This document shows positions 1-5,539 of a stretch of 8,642 nt of DNA, piece by piece (positions within the stretch are counted from its first letter, which is position 1; the number at the start of each line of letters is the position of its first letter). The notes under the pieces are model-generated. The model saw only the letters and a program-made list of their open reading frames with translations. It did no database searches and was not told the DNA's origin. Location: assembly GCA_905480055.1 (NCBI GenBank), contig CAJQOW010000089.1, positions 1 to 8,642 on the forward strand, read 5' to 3'. A program made the position numbers and the translations under genes. The stretch comes from an uncultured Acidimicrobiia bacterium. Its GTDB lineage: Bacteria > Actinomycetota > Acidimicrobiia > UBA5794.

Positions 1-2
1 GG

Positions 3-512
3 CTAGTCGGCGGTGACTCCGGCTGCGATGCGCCAGCCGTGGTCCGTGGTGCTATCGGCAGCCATCGCTGCCATGGCCTGTTCCTCGGTCAGTTCATCGA
101 CGAGACAGAACTCGTTGCCGAAGGGGTCCTGCATCACCGCCCAATCGATGACCGGAGGTTCGGTTCCGTGTGAACCGGGGCGTGGATAGAGGCTTGGAGG
201 CTTCTTCACCGATCCACCGAGTGCAACGATCTGCTCGATTGCCGCGTCAATGCCATCGGTTGGTTCGATGTCGAGATGGACGGGGTTCGTTCTGTCAGCG
301 CGCGGGATGCCAGCCTCAACCGGCGGGGCGGTCACCTTCTGCAAGATGATCTCGTGCTTCCACGGCTCCTTTGTGCCGAGATAGCCAAGCCATCCGTGCC
401 AGCCATCTTGCGGCCCAATGACGTCAAGCCCTGTCACCTGCGACCAGAACTCATACGCCACATCAAGGTCGGTGACGTTTATGACAGCACATCGCAACTT
501 CCCAATACCCAC
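3..512 (-). CDS. VOC (glyoxalase-like) family protein
   Basis: The 169-aa protein has the paired beta-alpha-beta modules of the vicinal oxygen chelate fold. The first module starts at KLRCAVINVTDLDVAYEFW and the second carries NPVHLDIEP, a helix DAAIEQIVALGGSV, and a closing strand WAVMQDPFGNEFCLVDEL. The His of VHLDIE and the Glu of GNEFCLV are the usual metal-ligand positions; the first strand has Cys/Val rather than His, so the metal site may be incomplete. The overall look is that of the Glyoxalase_6-like actinobacterial group, whose substrates are mostly unknown. I chose the GTG at 512 because GGGAG lies 7 nt upstream, whereas the in-frame ATG at 557 has no ribosome binding site and would add residues unlike the family. 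It is divergent from the YccF gene across about 150 bp. The fold is sure; the reaction is unknown. Confidence 0.85.
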   Translation of the reverse strand: MGIGKLRCAVINVTDLDVAYEFWSQVTGLDVIGPQDGWHGWLGYLGTKEPWKHEIILQKVTAPPVEAGIPRADRTNPVHLDIEPTDGIDAAIEQIVALGGSVKKPPSLYPRPGSHGTEPPVIDWAVMQDPFGNEFCLVDELTEEQAMAAMAADSTTDHGWRIAAGVTAD

Positions 513-663
513 AGCACGACTCCCGCTAGCAGACCGACAGCCTACGACACCACCCATTGGTGCGGTGATGGGCGATCTGTTCCCGGCCAGCGGCGGAGGA
601 CTTCCATCGCAGTGAGAGCTGACCTATAGGTCGCCCCGGATCAACTAGGTTGGCCACCAGCTC
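513..663. promoter_or_regulatory. Divergent intergenic region with 12-bp palindrome
   Basis: This region must hold promoters for the VOC gene (leftward) and the YccF gene (rightward). It contains the perfect 12-bp palindrome GACCTATAGGTC at 621-632, which includes a TATAGG hexamer that could be a -10 element for the rightward gene. The palindrome could equally be an operator. No convincing -35 element is visible, and no clear ribosome binding site precedes the ATG at 664. Confidence 0.35.
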
Positions 664-1098
664 ATGAGAACACTCGGCAACATCCTCTGGCTGATATTCG
701 GTGGAATTCTGATGGCCGTCGGATACGCTCTCGCTGGCATTCTGATGTTCATCCTGATCGTCACGATTCCCTTCGGCATCCAAGCGTTCAAACTCGCCAG
801 CTTCGCTCTCTGGCCATTTGGCCGAGTCATGGCAGATATCCCGGGGCGAGGCGACTCGGGCTGCCTAACGACGGTGGGCAACATCCTCTGGGTAGTCCTC
901 GCAGGCATCTGGCTCGCCATCGGGCACCTCATTGCTGCGTTCTTCCTGGCGATCACCATCATCGGCATTCCCTTTGCGATCGTCCATGTCAAACTCGCTG
1001 GAGCCGCACTCGTGCCGTTCGGCCGAACCGTCATGAGCGCCAAGGAAGCCGAACGTCAGGGATACAACATCGTGGTCAACGTAGAACCGCTCGACTAG
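664..1098 (+). CDS. yccF: YccF domain membrane protein
   Basis: This 144-aa inner-membrane protein is built from two tandem copies of the YccF (DUF307) unit. The first copy is roughly residues 3-54 (TLGNILWLIFGG ... VTIPFGIQAFKLASFALWPFGR) and the second roughly 70-122 (TVGNILWVVLAG ... IIGIPFAIVHVKLAGAALVPFGR). Each copy has the NILW opening, two hydrophobic helices, the IPFxI turn and a closing PFGR. Length matches Escherichia coli YccF. The biochemical role of the family is not established. A short charged tail (SAKEAERQGYNIVVNVEPLD) follows. The gene stands alone on its strand and converges with the next gene. The ATG at 664 begins directly on the conserved repeat, which supports the start despite the lack of a visible ribosome binding site. 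Confidence 0.9.
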   Translation: MRTLGNILWLIFGGILMAVGYALAGILMFILIVTIPFGIQAFKLASFALWPFGRVMADIPGRGDSGCLTTVGNILWVVLAGIWLAIGHLIAAFFLAITIIGIPFAIVHVKLAGAALVPFGRTVMSAKEAERQGYNIVVNVEPLD

Positions 1099-1110
1099 CG
1101 GCTGAGGCCA

Positions 1111-1137
1111 CCAGCGGCTGCCGATATGCGCTGGCAG
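1111..1137. terminator. Candidate bidirectional terminator hairpin
   Basis: In the 44-bp gap between the convergent YccF gene and the 92-aa membrane protein gene, CCAGCG (1111-1116) pairs with CGCTGG (1129-1134) around a 12-nt loop. An alternative stem pairs CTGCC (1118-1122) with GGCAG (1133-1137). A further 5-bp inverted repeat, CCGCT/AGCGG (1087-1101), spans the YccF stop codon. None has a T-tract, which is common in high-GC actinobacteria, so this is a placement-based call. Confidence 0.35.
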
Positions 1138-1142
1138 AACGG

Positions 1143-1421
1143 TCAGTCTTGGGGCTTGAAGATCGCGTTGTCAGTTCCTTCGGACGGTCGCATCGACCAC
1201 GCGACGACGAGCATCGCCACTCCGAACGCAACAAGGAAGTGCATCGTGAAGCCCATGCCGCCTCGTAGATAGTCCCAGTAGCGGGGGACCCAGTCGAAGT
1301 TCTGGCTCTGGTGAGCATCAAGGTCGCGTTGGTAGTCAATCCACGCCAGCAGTGCGTTCAAGGCGAAGGCGACGACGGCGAGGACGCCGCCCGCGATGGC
1401 GAGTCGAGTCCGGTTGATCAT
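1143..1421 (-). CDS. Small two-helix membrane protein, unknown function
   Basis: This 92-aa protein has two predicted membrane helices: residues about 5-27 (LAIAGGVLAVVAFALNALLAWI) and about 59-77 (FTMHFLVAFGVAMLVVAW). The short loop between them contains aromatic residues (NFDWVPRYWDYLRGG), and the tail is soluble. The ATG at 1421 is chosen because GGGAGG sits 5 nt upstream. The frame remains open further upstream to 1520, but that stretch has no such signal and is not hydrophobic. I do not recognise the family. It is convergent with the YccF gene and divergent from the formamidase-like remnant. Confidence 0.7.
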   Translation of the reverse strand: MINRTRLAIAGGVLAVVAFALNALLAWIDYQRDLDAHQSQNFDWVPRYWDYLRGGMGFTMHFLVAFGVAMLVVAWSMRPSEGTDNAIFKPQD

Positions 1422-1538
1422 CGGCACCTCCCGTGGCCCAGTATGCCAAACAGGCGCTGCCATGGATGCCATATCGGCCGCGCATGAGGTGGGGGCGGAG
1501 GATCTCGTCTGGGCGTTCACCGTGGATGAGGGGCATTG

Positions 1539-1928
1539 GTGGAGTATCAGCTCGATGACTCGATCACGCTGCCGTTCCGGGACAACTCAGTCGAACCTCG
1601 TCTGACGGTGTCACCCGGCGACGTTGTGACGATCGAGAGTGCTGAGCCGATTGGGCAGGTCACCCCGGAATGGACGAACGAGGACTACCGGCAAGCGGAC
1701 CCATCAACGGCGCACGCCTTGACTGGGTCGATCGCCGTCAACGGTGCACAACCGGGAGATGCCCTCGTTGTCGAGATCCTCGACATGTCCCACAAGGGGT
1801 GGGGTTGGAGCGGTCACATGCCTTGGCGACCAACGTGCAGGAAGACAGCGTTGGAACTCGGCCCAGTGAGACCACGCATGACTAGTCACCTGTGGGTTGA
1901 CGAGATGTGCCTCGCTTGTTTGCCGTGA
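1539..1928 (+). pseudogene. Truncated acetamidase/formamidase-like protein
   Basis: The first about 92 residues resemble the N-terminal part of the acetamidase/formamidase (FmdA/AmdA) family, which hydrolyses short amides to ammonia and carboxylate. The matching pieces are LTVSPGDVVTIES, QVTPEWTNEDY, LTGSIAVNGAQPGDALVVEILDM and the GWGWSG segment near residues 87-92. Family members are about 300 aa or more. Here resemblance ends near 1814 and a Cys- and Arg-containing stretch with no family features runs to the TGA at 1926-1928. The remaining two thirds, including the catalytic region, are absent. The two other forward frames after 1814 do not restore it, so this looks like a deletion remnant rather than a single frameshift. 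The likely start is the GTG at 1539 with GAGGGG about 5 nt upstream; TTG at 1536 is the alternative. A functional short protein cannot be excluded. Confidence 0.65.
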
Positions 1929-1934
1929 CCAGCG

Positions 1935-1946
1935 GATAATTCCACC
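1935..1946 (+). promoter_or_regulatory. Candidate -10 of a leaderless promoter
   Basis: GATAAT (1935-1940) matches the sigma-70-type -10 consensus at five of six positions and lies exactly 6 nt before the ATG at 1947. Transcription would therefore start at or next to the start codon. No good -35 element is visible. No ribosome binding site precedes this ATG, which fits a leaderless message. Confidence 0.5.
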
Positions 1947-2273
1947 ATGTCGCGAGTCCTCGAGTTCAAGACGTCCGCCGTGTCACACACGGAACGTACG
2001 GTGAACCCCATGCCACCAGAATCGACGCAGCCGCACGCCATCCAACACACCGGAACGGTCGAATCAGTCGAGGTCGATGACGTGTCTGTCGTCATCGACC
2101 TCACCGGGGGAGACGACGACATCCGTGTCACCTTCACACACATCGCCGACCCCCTGCTTGCGGAGCGAGCGGCCGAGCTGCAACCGGGCCGTGAGATTTC
2201 GGTCACGGCGGTTGCACGTCGCAACCCCGACGGAGATCTCGTGCTTCGCGAAGGACGCGGACTGTCGTCCTGA
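1947..2273 (+). CDS. Hypothetical soluble protein, 108 aa
   Basis: I do not recognise this protein. The first about 35 residues look disordered (Ser/Thr/Pro/His-rich). The rest looks like a small all-beta domain: TGTVESVEVDDVSVVIDLTGGDDDIRVTFTHIAD, then a helix LLAERAAELQ, then PGREISVTAVARRNPDGDLVLREGRGL. This alternation of short strands and a PGR turn resembles OB-like folds, but that is only an impression. It has no membrane segment and no signal peptide. ATG 1947 is preferred because a -10-like GATAAT lies 6 nt upstream; an internal ATG at 2010 would remove most of the disordered N-terminus and is a reasonable alternative. It converges with the 37-aa ORF. Confidence 0.6.
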   Translation: MSRVLEFKTSAVSHTERTVNPMPPESTQPHAIQHTGTVESVEVDDVSVVIDLTGGDDDIRVTFTHIADPLLAERAAELQPGREISVTAVARRNPDGDLVLREGRGLSS

Positions 2274-2276
2274 CTT

Positions 2277-2303
2277 CGTCTGGCGTGCGACGGGTGTCAG
2301 ACG
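2277..2303. terminator. Candidate terminator hairpin between convergent genes
   Basis: CGTCTG (2277-2282) and CAGACG (2298-2303) form a perfect 6-bp inverted repeat with a 15-nt loop. It starts 3 nt after the stop of the plus-strand gene and overlaps the stop of the minus-strand miniprotein. It has no T-tract. The position suggests a shared terminator. Confidence 0.35.
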
Positions 2304-2410
2304 GTGCTGCCTGCGGTCAACAGCACCGCTAGCAGGCCGAACACAACCATAAATACGACAACGGCGATGACCACGCCAATGATGATGACATTGCGGTTGC
2401 GGTTCTTCAT
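2297..2410 (-). CDS. Single-helix membrane miniprotein, 37 aa
   Basis: The ORF encodes a short basic N-terminus (MKNRNRN), one long hydrophobic helix at residues about 8-31 (rich in Val/Ile with one Met and Phe pair), and a short polar end (TAGSTV). The positive-inside rule predicts a cytoplasmic N-terminus. The frame is open further upstream, but that part has no hydrophobic or family character. TACGAT lies 7 nt upstream of the ATG and could be the -10 of a leaderless transcript. The ORF follows the DUF5658-like gene on the same strand after a 35-nt gap, so it may also be cotranscribed. No family is recognised. Confidence 0.55.
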   Translation of the reverse strand: MKNRNRNVIIIGVVIAVVVFMVVFGLLAVLLTAGSTV

Positions 2411-2423
2411 GCGGCGGATCGTA
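2411..2423 (-). promoter_or_regulatory. Candidate -10 of a leaderless promoter
   Basis: Read on the minus strand, TACGAT (2423-2418) stands 7 nt before the ATG of the 37-aa ORF, the spacing expected if transcription starts at the A of ATG. There is no ribosome binding site and no convincing -35 element. Confidence 0.4.
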
Positions 2424-2445
2424 TCAGCCTGAGCGATGCAAGCGA

Positions 2446-2799
2446 TCAGGCGAGGGTGTAAGCGACCTGGCTGATGTTGAACAACACAATGACGATGTAG
2501 AGCGCAACCATGCCCCGCAGGAACTTCACGAAGCGCCATGACCGAAGCCGTGTCGCCAGTGTGATCACAATGAGGGGCAGTGCAACCTTGAGCGCAAACG
2601 CCCACGGCGTACCGATCAGCGGAGCCATCAAGGGGTTGATCTCAACGGCGCCAAGATGGGTGACGCTGAACTCGGTGACCACGACATCAAGCACGTTGAG
2701 GGCGAGGAGCGCGATCGCCAGTGCCGTCGCAGTGACGCGAACGTCCTGAATGCCCAGACCACGGCCGATCCGGCTGGGTGCCAGCTGCCCCAAGCTCAT
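2446..2799 (-). CDS. DUF5658-like membrane protein
   Basis: This 117-aa protein has three hydrophobic segments: about 25-45 (ALAIALLALNVLDVVVT), about 60-83 (INPLMAPLIGTPWAFALKVALPLIVI) and about 95-115 (GMVALYIVIVLFNISQVAYTL). The LNVLDVVVTEF...GAVEINPLM pattern, then a Lys in helix two and a closing N-x-x-Q helix, is what I associate with DUF5658 and related archaeal and bacterial small membrane proteins. Their function is unknown. The start at 2799 is fixed by AGAAGG 6 nt upstream of the ATG; an open stretch up to 2880 lacks any signal. The gene precedes the 37-aa miniprotein on the same strand and is divergent from the GNAT gene. Confidence 0.7.
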   Translation of the reverse strand: MSLGQLAPSRIGRGLGIQDVRVTATALAIALLALNVLDVVVTEFSVTHLGAVEINPLMAPLIGTPWAFALKVALPLIVITLATRLRSWRFVKFLRGMVALYIVIVLFNISQVAYTLA

Positions 2800-2944
2800 G
2801 TGATGCCTTCTCTTGCTCCCGAGCGCAGCCCAGCGCCCGTAGCGGAACTGTACCAGCGACCACGGAACGATGCGACGCAAGCACCACGCGTAGCCGCGCA
2901 GAGATTTCGCGATCTTGCCCCGAGGTGCAGCGATGTCGCGGCGC

Positions 2945-2956
2945 TAACGTCACCCC
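2945..2956 (+). promoter_or_regulatory. Candidate -10 of a leaderless promoter
   Basis: TAACGT (2945-2950) lies 6 nt before the ATG at 2957. There is no Shine-Dalgarno sequence upstream of that ATG. The arrangement matches the starts at 1947, 2410 and 3518. No -35 element is convincing. Confidence 0.4.
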
Positions 2957-3418
2957 ATGACCGAAGACGCTGACAGCACCGACCCCACCTCGTTCGTGCC
3001 AGCTGCCTTCTCGCCACCCGAGACGCTGGTTGGCGATGGATATCGGCTCGAGCCCCTCGGACCCGAGCACAACGACCGTGACTACGCGGCATGGATGTCG
3101 AGTGTGGCGTTCATCCATACGCTGCCGGGATTCATCGACTCGACGTGGCCCACGCCCATGAGCATCGAGGAGAACCTGAGCGATCTCGAGGCGCATGCCA
3201 AGGACTTCGTGGATCGAACCGGATTCACCTACTCGATCCTTGACGGCATGGACGTCATCGGGTGCCTGTACATCTACCCATCGTCGAAGCCCGGATACGA
3301 TGCCGACGTCCGATCGTGGGTCACGGAAGAACGCGCATCGATGGACACAACGGTGAGGGCGGCCATCGCTCTCTGGATCAACGAGGACTGGCCGTTTGCT
3401 CATCCGTGGATCCCGTAG
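2957..3418 (+). CDS. GNAT-like N-acetyltransferase family protein
   Basis: This 153-aa cytoplasmic protein opens with a disordered stretch (residues 1-25), then a strand GYRLEPLGPEHNDRDYAAWMSS typical of GNAT beta1-alpha1. Next come a helix MSIEENLSDLEAHAKDFVDR, strands TGFTYSILDGMDVIGCLYIYPS (beta3-beta4), and DADVRSWVTEERASMDTTVRAAIALWINEDWPF. It resembles a group of about 150-170-aa actinobacterial proteins annotated as GNAT. The canonical acetyl-CoA loop R/Q-x-x-G-x-G/A is not visible, so coenzyme binding or catalysis may be altered. The substrate cannot be named. The start rests on a -10-like box 6 nt upstream rather than a ribosome binding site. Confidence 0.65.
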   Translation: MTEDADSTDPTSFVPAAFSPPETLVGDGYRLEPLGPEHNDRDYAAWMSSVAFIHTLPGFIDSTWPTPMSIEENLSDLEAHAKDFVDRTGFTYSILDGMDVIGCLYIYPSSKPGYDADVRSWVTEERASMDTTVRAAIALWINEDWPFAHPWIP

Positions 3419-3424
3419 CCGCGT

Positions 3425-3441
3425 CAACCCAGCGCGGGTTG
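3425..3441 (+). terminator. Candidate terminator hairpin after the GNAT-like gene
   Basis: CAACCC (3425-3430), loop AGCGC, GGGTTG (3436-3441) form a perfect 6-bp stem with a 5-nt loop beginning 7 nt after the stop codon of the GNAT-like gene. It has no T-tract. Position and compactness support a terminator role. Confidence 0.5.
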
Positions 3442-3471
3442 CCCATATCGATACCGACGGGCGAGCAGCGA

Positions 3472-3511
3472 ATCTCACGCTCTTCCGATCTCACGCAAAA
3501 TCGGAGATACT
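3472..3511 (+). promoter_or_regulatory. Promoter/operator region with direct and inverted repeats
   Basis: The 9-mer ATCTCACGC occurs at 3472-3480 and again at 3488-3496, a 16-bp period. TCCGAT (3484-3489) and ATCGGA (3500-3505) form a 6-bp inverted repeat with a 10-bp spacer. GATACT (3506-3511) follows immediately and lies 6 nt before the ATG at 3518, as a -10 of a leaderless transcript would; TTCCGA (3483-3488) at 17-bp spacing is a poor -35. This could be an operator. The stretch also contains a 15-base exact match to the 3' end of an Illumina adapter (3477-3491), so it should be verified. Confidence 0.4.
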
Positions 3512-3517
3512 GGCTAC

Positions 3518-3739
3518 ATGGGATCAAAGGGTTCATCCGAGGGTCCCGACGGGGATCGGCCCTCATTTCCCCCGGGTAGACAGCCCTACGACAAGCTGGT
3601 CGGCATGCGGGTTGGTGCGCTGGTGGGTGGCCTCGTCGGAGGCGTCTGCGCTTTCGTCCTTGGCGGTGTCTTCGCCTGGCTCATTCTCATCGGAGCCGTT
3701 GTCGGCGGCATCATCGGTCACCGCATGGGCGAAGACTGA
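3518..3739 (+). CDS. Small glycine-rich membrane protein, 73 aa
   Basis: The first about 25 residues are polar and probably disordered (Gly/Ser/Pro-rich). Residues about 30-50 (MRVGALVGGLVGGVCAFVLGG) and about 51-67 (VFAWLILIGAVVGGIIG) form two close membrane helices with repeated GxxxG spacing, a glycine-zipper pattern seen in small proteins that pack or oligomerise in membranes. It ends in a short charged tail HRMGED. I do not recognise a specific family. There is no ribosome binding site; a -10-like GATACT lies 6 nt before the ATG. It is followed by 187 bp of non-coding sequence and then the DM13 gene on the same strand. Confidence 0.65.
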   Translation: MGSKGSSEGPDGDRPSFPPGRQPYDKLVGMRVGALVGGLVGGVCAFVLGGVFAWLILIGAVVGGIIGHRMGED

Positions 3740-3775
3740 CCCATACGCTCTGACCACCGCACACTGCACACCACG

Positions 3776-3817
3776 CAGTTCTCAACTCTCAGAACTGTTC
3801 CTGAACAAACAAGGAAC
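3776..3817 (+). promoter_or_regulatory. Two adjacent hairpins in a GTTC/GAAC cluster
   Basis: CAGTTCT (3776-3782) pairs with AGAACTG (3791-3797) across an 8-nt loop. GTTCCT (3797-3802) pairs with AGGAAC (3812-3817) across a 9-nt loop. The two share only base 3797. GTTC or GAAC occurs five times within 42 bp. The first hairpin could end the transcript of the 73-aa gene, although it has no T-tract. The cluster could equally be a regulator-binding site upstream of the DM13 gene. The rest of the 3740-3926 gap shows only a weak promoter candidate, TTGCAC (3860-3865) and TACAAG (3881-3886) with a short 15-bp spacer. Confidence 0.35.
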
Positions 3818-3926
3818 GCATGCCGGGGACGGAAGGGTTTCCACCTTGCGGCGGTTTACTTGCACACTGAACACGGACGCTACAAGGGTGGCGACCGACC
3901 CGAACAAGCAACGGGAGTAGCACAAC

Positions 3927-4535
3927 GTGGACTTCGTGAAACGATACAAATGGCTGATTCTTGCGATCGGCGGCGTCGCCGTGGTCGTCGCCTTCCTGGC
4001 ATTCCGGCCGGACAAGCTCTTCGTTGATGACGTTGTTGACGAGTCCCTCTCCGACGCGTTCGCTGTCACGGCATCCGAAGATGCGACCACCACGAGCACG
4101 ACACAGGCCCCTACGACAACCGCCCCCACGGACACGACTCCATCCGAATCGACAACGACGGTTCCGGAGACGACCACCACAACCGAGGCGGCTCCGACGG
4201 AACCAACCGCCATAGCCGCGGGTGACTTCTACGGCATCGACCACGACGCCGAGGGCACCGCAACGGTGTACGAGCTGAACGGCGACTTCGTGTTGCGGTT
4301 TGAGGACGACACCAACATCCAGAATGGTCCCGATCTCTACGTATACGTTCTGCCGACGGACAGCTACGACAAAGGTGACCCCCTTGGCGACTTCATCGAC
4401 CTCGGCAAGATCAAGGGCAACGTCGGCGGCCAGAACTACGAGCTACCCGACAGCTACGACCCGGAGGTTCACCAATTCGTGATGATTTGGTGCCTGCGCT
4501 TCGCCGTGCCGTTCGCTGCGGCGCCACTGGCCTAG
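3927..4535 (+). CDS. Membrane-anchored DM13-domain protein
   Basis: This 202-aa protein has a basic N-terminus and one membrane helix at residues about 8-26 (YKWLILAIGGVAVVVAFLAF). A Thr/Ser/Pro-rich, probably glycosylatable or flexible spacer covers about 50-95, and a DM13 domain about 100-202. The domain shows its usual features: GTATVYELNGDFVLRFED, NGPDLYVYVLP, LGKIKGNVGGQNYELP and IWCLRFAVPFAAAPL. Cys189 in the WC motif is the residue proposed for electron transfer in DM13 proteins. There is no lipobox cysteine, so anchoring would be by an uncleaved helix or release after signal cleavage; the domain should lie outside the cytoplasmic membrane. The start is GTG, supported by GGGAG 9 nt upstream. 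It converges with the nitroreductase gene, leaving only 7 bp between stop codons. Confidence 0.85.
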   Translation: MDFVKRYKWLILAIGGVAVVVAFLAFRPDKLFVDDVVDESLSDAFAVTASEDATTTSTTQAPTTTAPTDTTPSESTTTVPETTTTTEAAPTEPTAIAAGDFYGIDHDAEGTATVYELNGDFVLRFEDDTNIQNGPDLYVYVLPTDSYDKGDPLGDFIDLGKIKGNVGGQNYELPDSYDPEVHQFVMIWCLRFAVPFAAAPLA

Positions 4536-4542
4536 CCGCCTC

Positions 4543-5145
4543 TCACCATCCGTTGCGATGGAGCTGCTCGTGCAGCGGCCGACGCTCGCGGGTTGTCCCC
4601 GAGCCCGTTGGGGTCTCCGCCTGGTCGCGGTAGCCCAGTGCGACAACGCCGGTCATCATCCGGTCTGATGGAACGCCGAAGCGTTCCCGCACCTCGGCCT
4701 CGCCATACGCGATCCCGAAGAACCAGGTTGCCAGACCCTCGTTGACCGCGGCCAGCTGCAGTTGCATCGCCGCCATGCCGGCATCTACATCCCAGAATCG
4801 GACGGGCCATGCATCTGCCTTGTCGAGACCGAACTCGATCTTGTCCTCGGCCGAATATCGGGCGAGGTAGCGCTGGGGGTCTGACCAAACGATCACCAGC
4901 ATTGGTGGATCGCCTTCACTGTCGGCTGCGTCTGCCACGGGCTCATCCGGGGCGGCAGTGAGCCTCCAGAAAGCTGCCATGTGATCTGGATCATCGATCA
5001 CGAGGAAGTCGATGCCCTGCGAGAACCCAGCCGTTGGCGCTCGCCGTGCGGAGTCGATGAGCTCATCGACCAGGGCAGGATCGGGCAAGGTTGGTGCGTA
5101 CCTTCGAATACTGCGACGCTGGCGGGCTACGTCCTTGAAATCCAT
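4543..5145 (-). CDS. Nitroreductase family flavoprotein
   Basis: This 200-aa protein is a typical-length member of the nitroreductase superfamily. These enzymes bind FMN as homodimers and reduce nitro-aromatics, quinones or other electron-poor substrates with NAD(P)H. Visible family features are RRSIRRY (residues 10-16) for FMN phosphate binding, ARRAPTAGFSQ at about 34-43, the central helix DAGMAAMQLQLAAVNEGLATWF and the late VVALGYRD segment. The natural substrate cannot be read from sequence. The start ATG has GGGAGGAG about 11 nt upstream. It begins 9 nt after the stop of the two-helix membrane protein gene, so the two are very likely cotranscribed, and probably also with the regulator gene upstream. 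Confidence 0.9.
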   Translation of the reverse strand: MDFKDVARQRRSIRRYAPTLPDPALVDELIDSARRAPTAGFSQGIDFLVIDDPDHMAAFWRLTAAPDEPVADAADSEGDPPMLVIVWSDPQRYLARYSAEDKIEFGLDKADAWPVRFWDVDAGMAAMQLQLAAVNEGLATWFFGIAYGEAEVRERFGVPSDRMMTGVVALGYRDQAETPTGSGTTRERRPLHEQLHRNGW

Positions 5146-5154
5146 CGGGCGATC

Positions 5155-5523
5155 CTACTCCTCCCGGGCAGGGCTGTCGGACTCGTCGGCAGAAGCGGTG
5201 GCCCGCCCACGGAGCAGGCCGATGCTCACCAGCACGAGACCGGCGAGCATGATCGCAAACCCATACCACTGCGCGTAGCCAGCCCGATTGCCAACGGGGA
5301 TGTTGTGATACGTCTGGTTGCCCGTCTGCGTCACCGATCCCTCAACCAGGCACCAATACCCGTTCACATTGCCTTCACCGTCATACACCTCAATGCTGAT
5401 CACGCGGTCGCCTTCCCAGTCCTGTGGACATTCGTCCGGCGAGTCGACCGTGTAGGTGTACCCCGAGAACATCTGCACGAGGAAGCCCACCACAAGCAAG
5501 CCGACACCAACCTTGGTGATCAC
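5155..5523 (-). CDS. Two-helix membrane protein with extracytoplasmic cysteine pair
   Basis: This 122-aa protein has a membrane helix at about 3-19, a polar loop of about 65 residues with Cys32 and Cys58, and a second helix at about 86-106 (YGFAIMLAGLVLVSIGLL). A charged tail follows. With both ends cytoplasmic, the loop would lie outside and the two cysteines could form a disulfide. I do not recognise the family. It starts with GTG at 5523 without a strong ribosome binding site. It lies 37 nt after the regulator stop and 9 nt before the nitroreductase start, an operon-like arrangement. Confidence 0.65.
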   Translation of the reverse strand: MITKVGVGLLVVGFLVQMFSGYTYTVDSPDECPQDWEGDRVISIEVYDGEGNVNGYWCLVEGSVTQTGNQTYHNIPVGNRAGYAQWYGFAIMLAGLVLVSIGLLRGRATASADESDSPAREE

Positions 5524-5539
5524 GCGTCACCGACCCAAG

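Noticed and set aside
513..557. An upstream ATG extension of the VOC protein
   Set aside because: No ribosome binding site precedes it, while the GTG at 512 has GGGAG at 7 nt and starts at the first family-like strand.
1815..1885. Continuation of the formamidase-like gene in another frame
   Set aside because: Both alternative forward frames were read after the GWGWSG segment; neither gives family-like sequence and both reach stops by about 1885.
2687..3478. A 263-codon open frame on the minus strand
   Set aside because: It overlaps both the DUF5658-like and GNAT-like genes, is Arg-rich and has no domain features.
3791..3806. A LexA/SOS-type box in the GTTC/GAAC cluster
   Set aside because: The actinobacterial SOS box needs GAAC and GTTC four bases apart; here the spacings are one base (GAAC-T-GTTC) and GTTC-CT-GAAC, and neither flanking gene is a DNA repair gene.
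3782..4213. A Val/Ser-rich open frame on the minus strand
   Set aside because: It is the reverse of the Thr-codon-rich spacer of the DM13 protein and extends into the hairpin region; no start signal and no family features.
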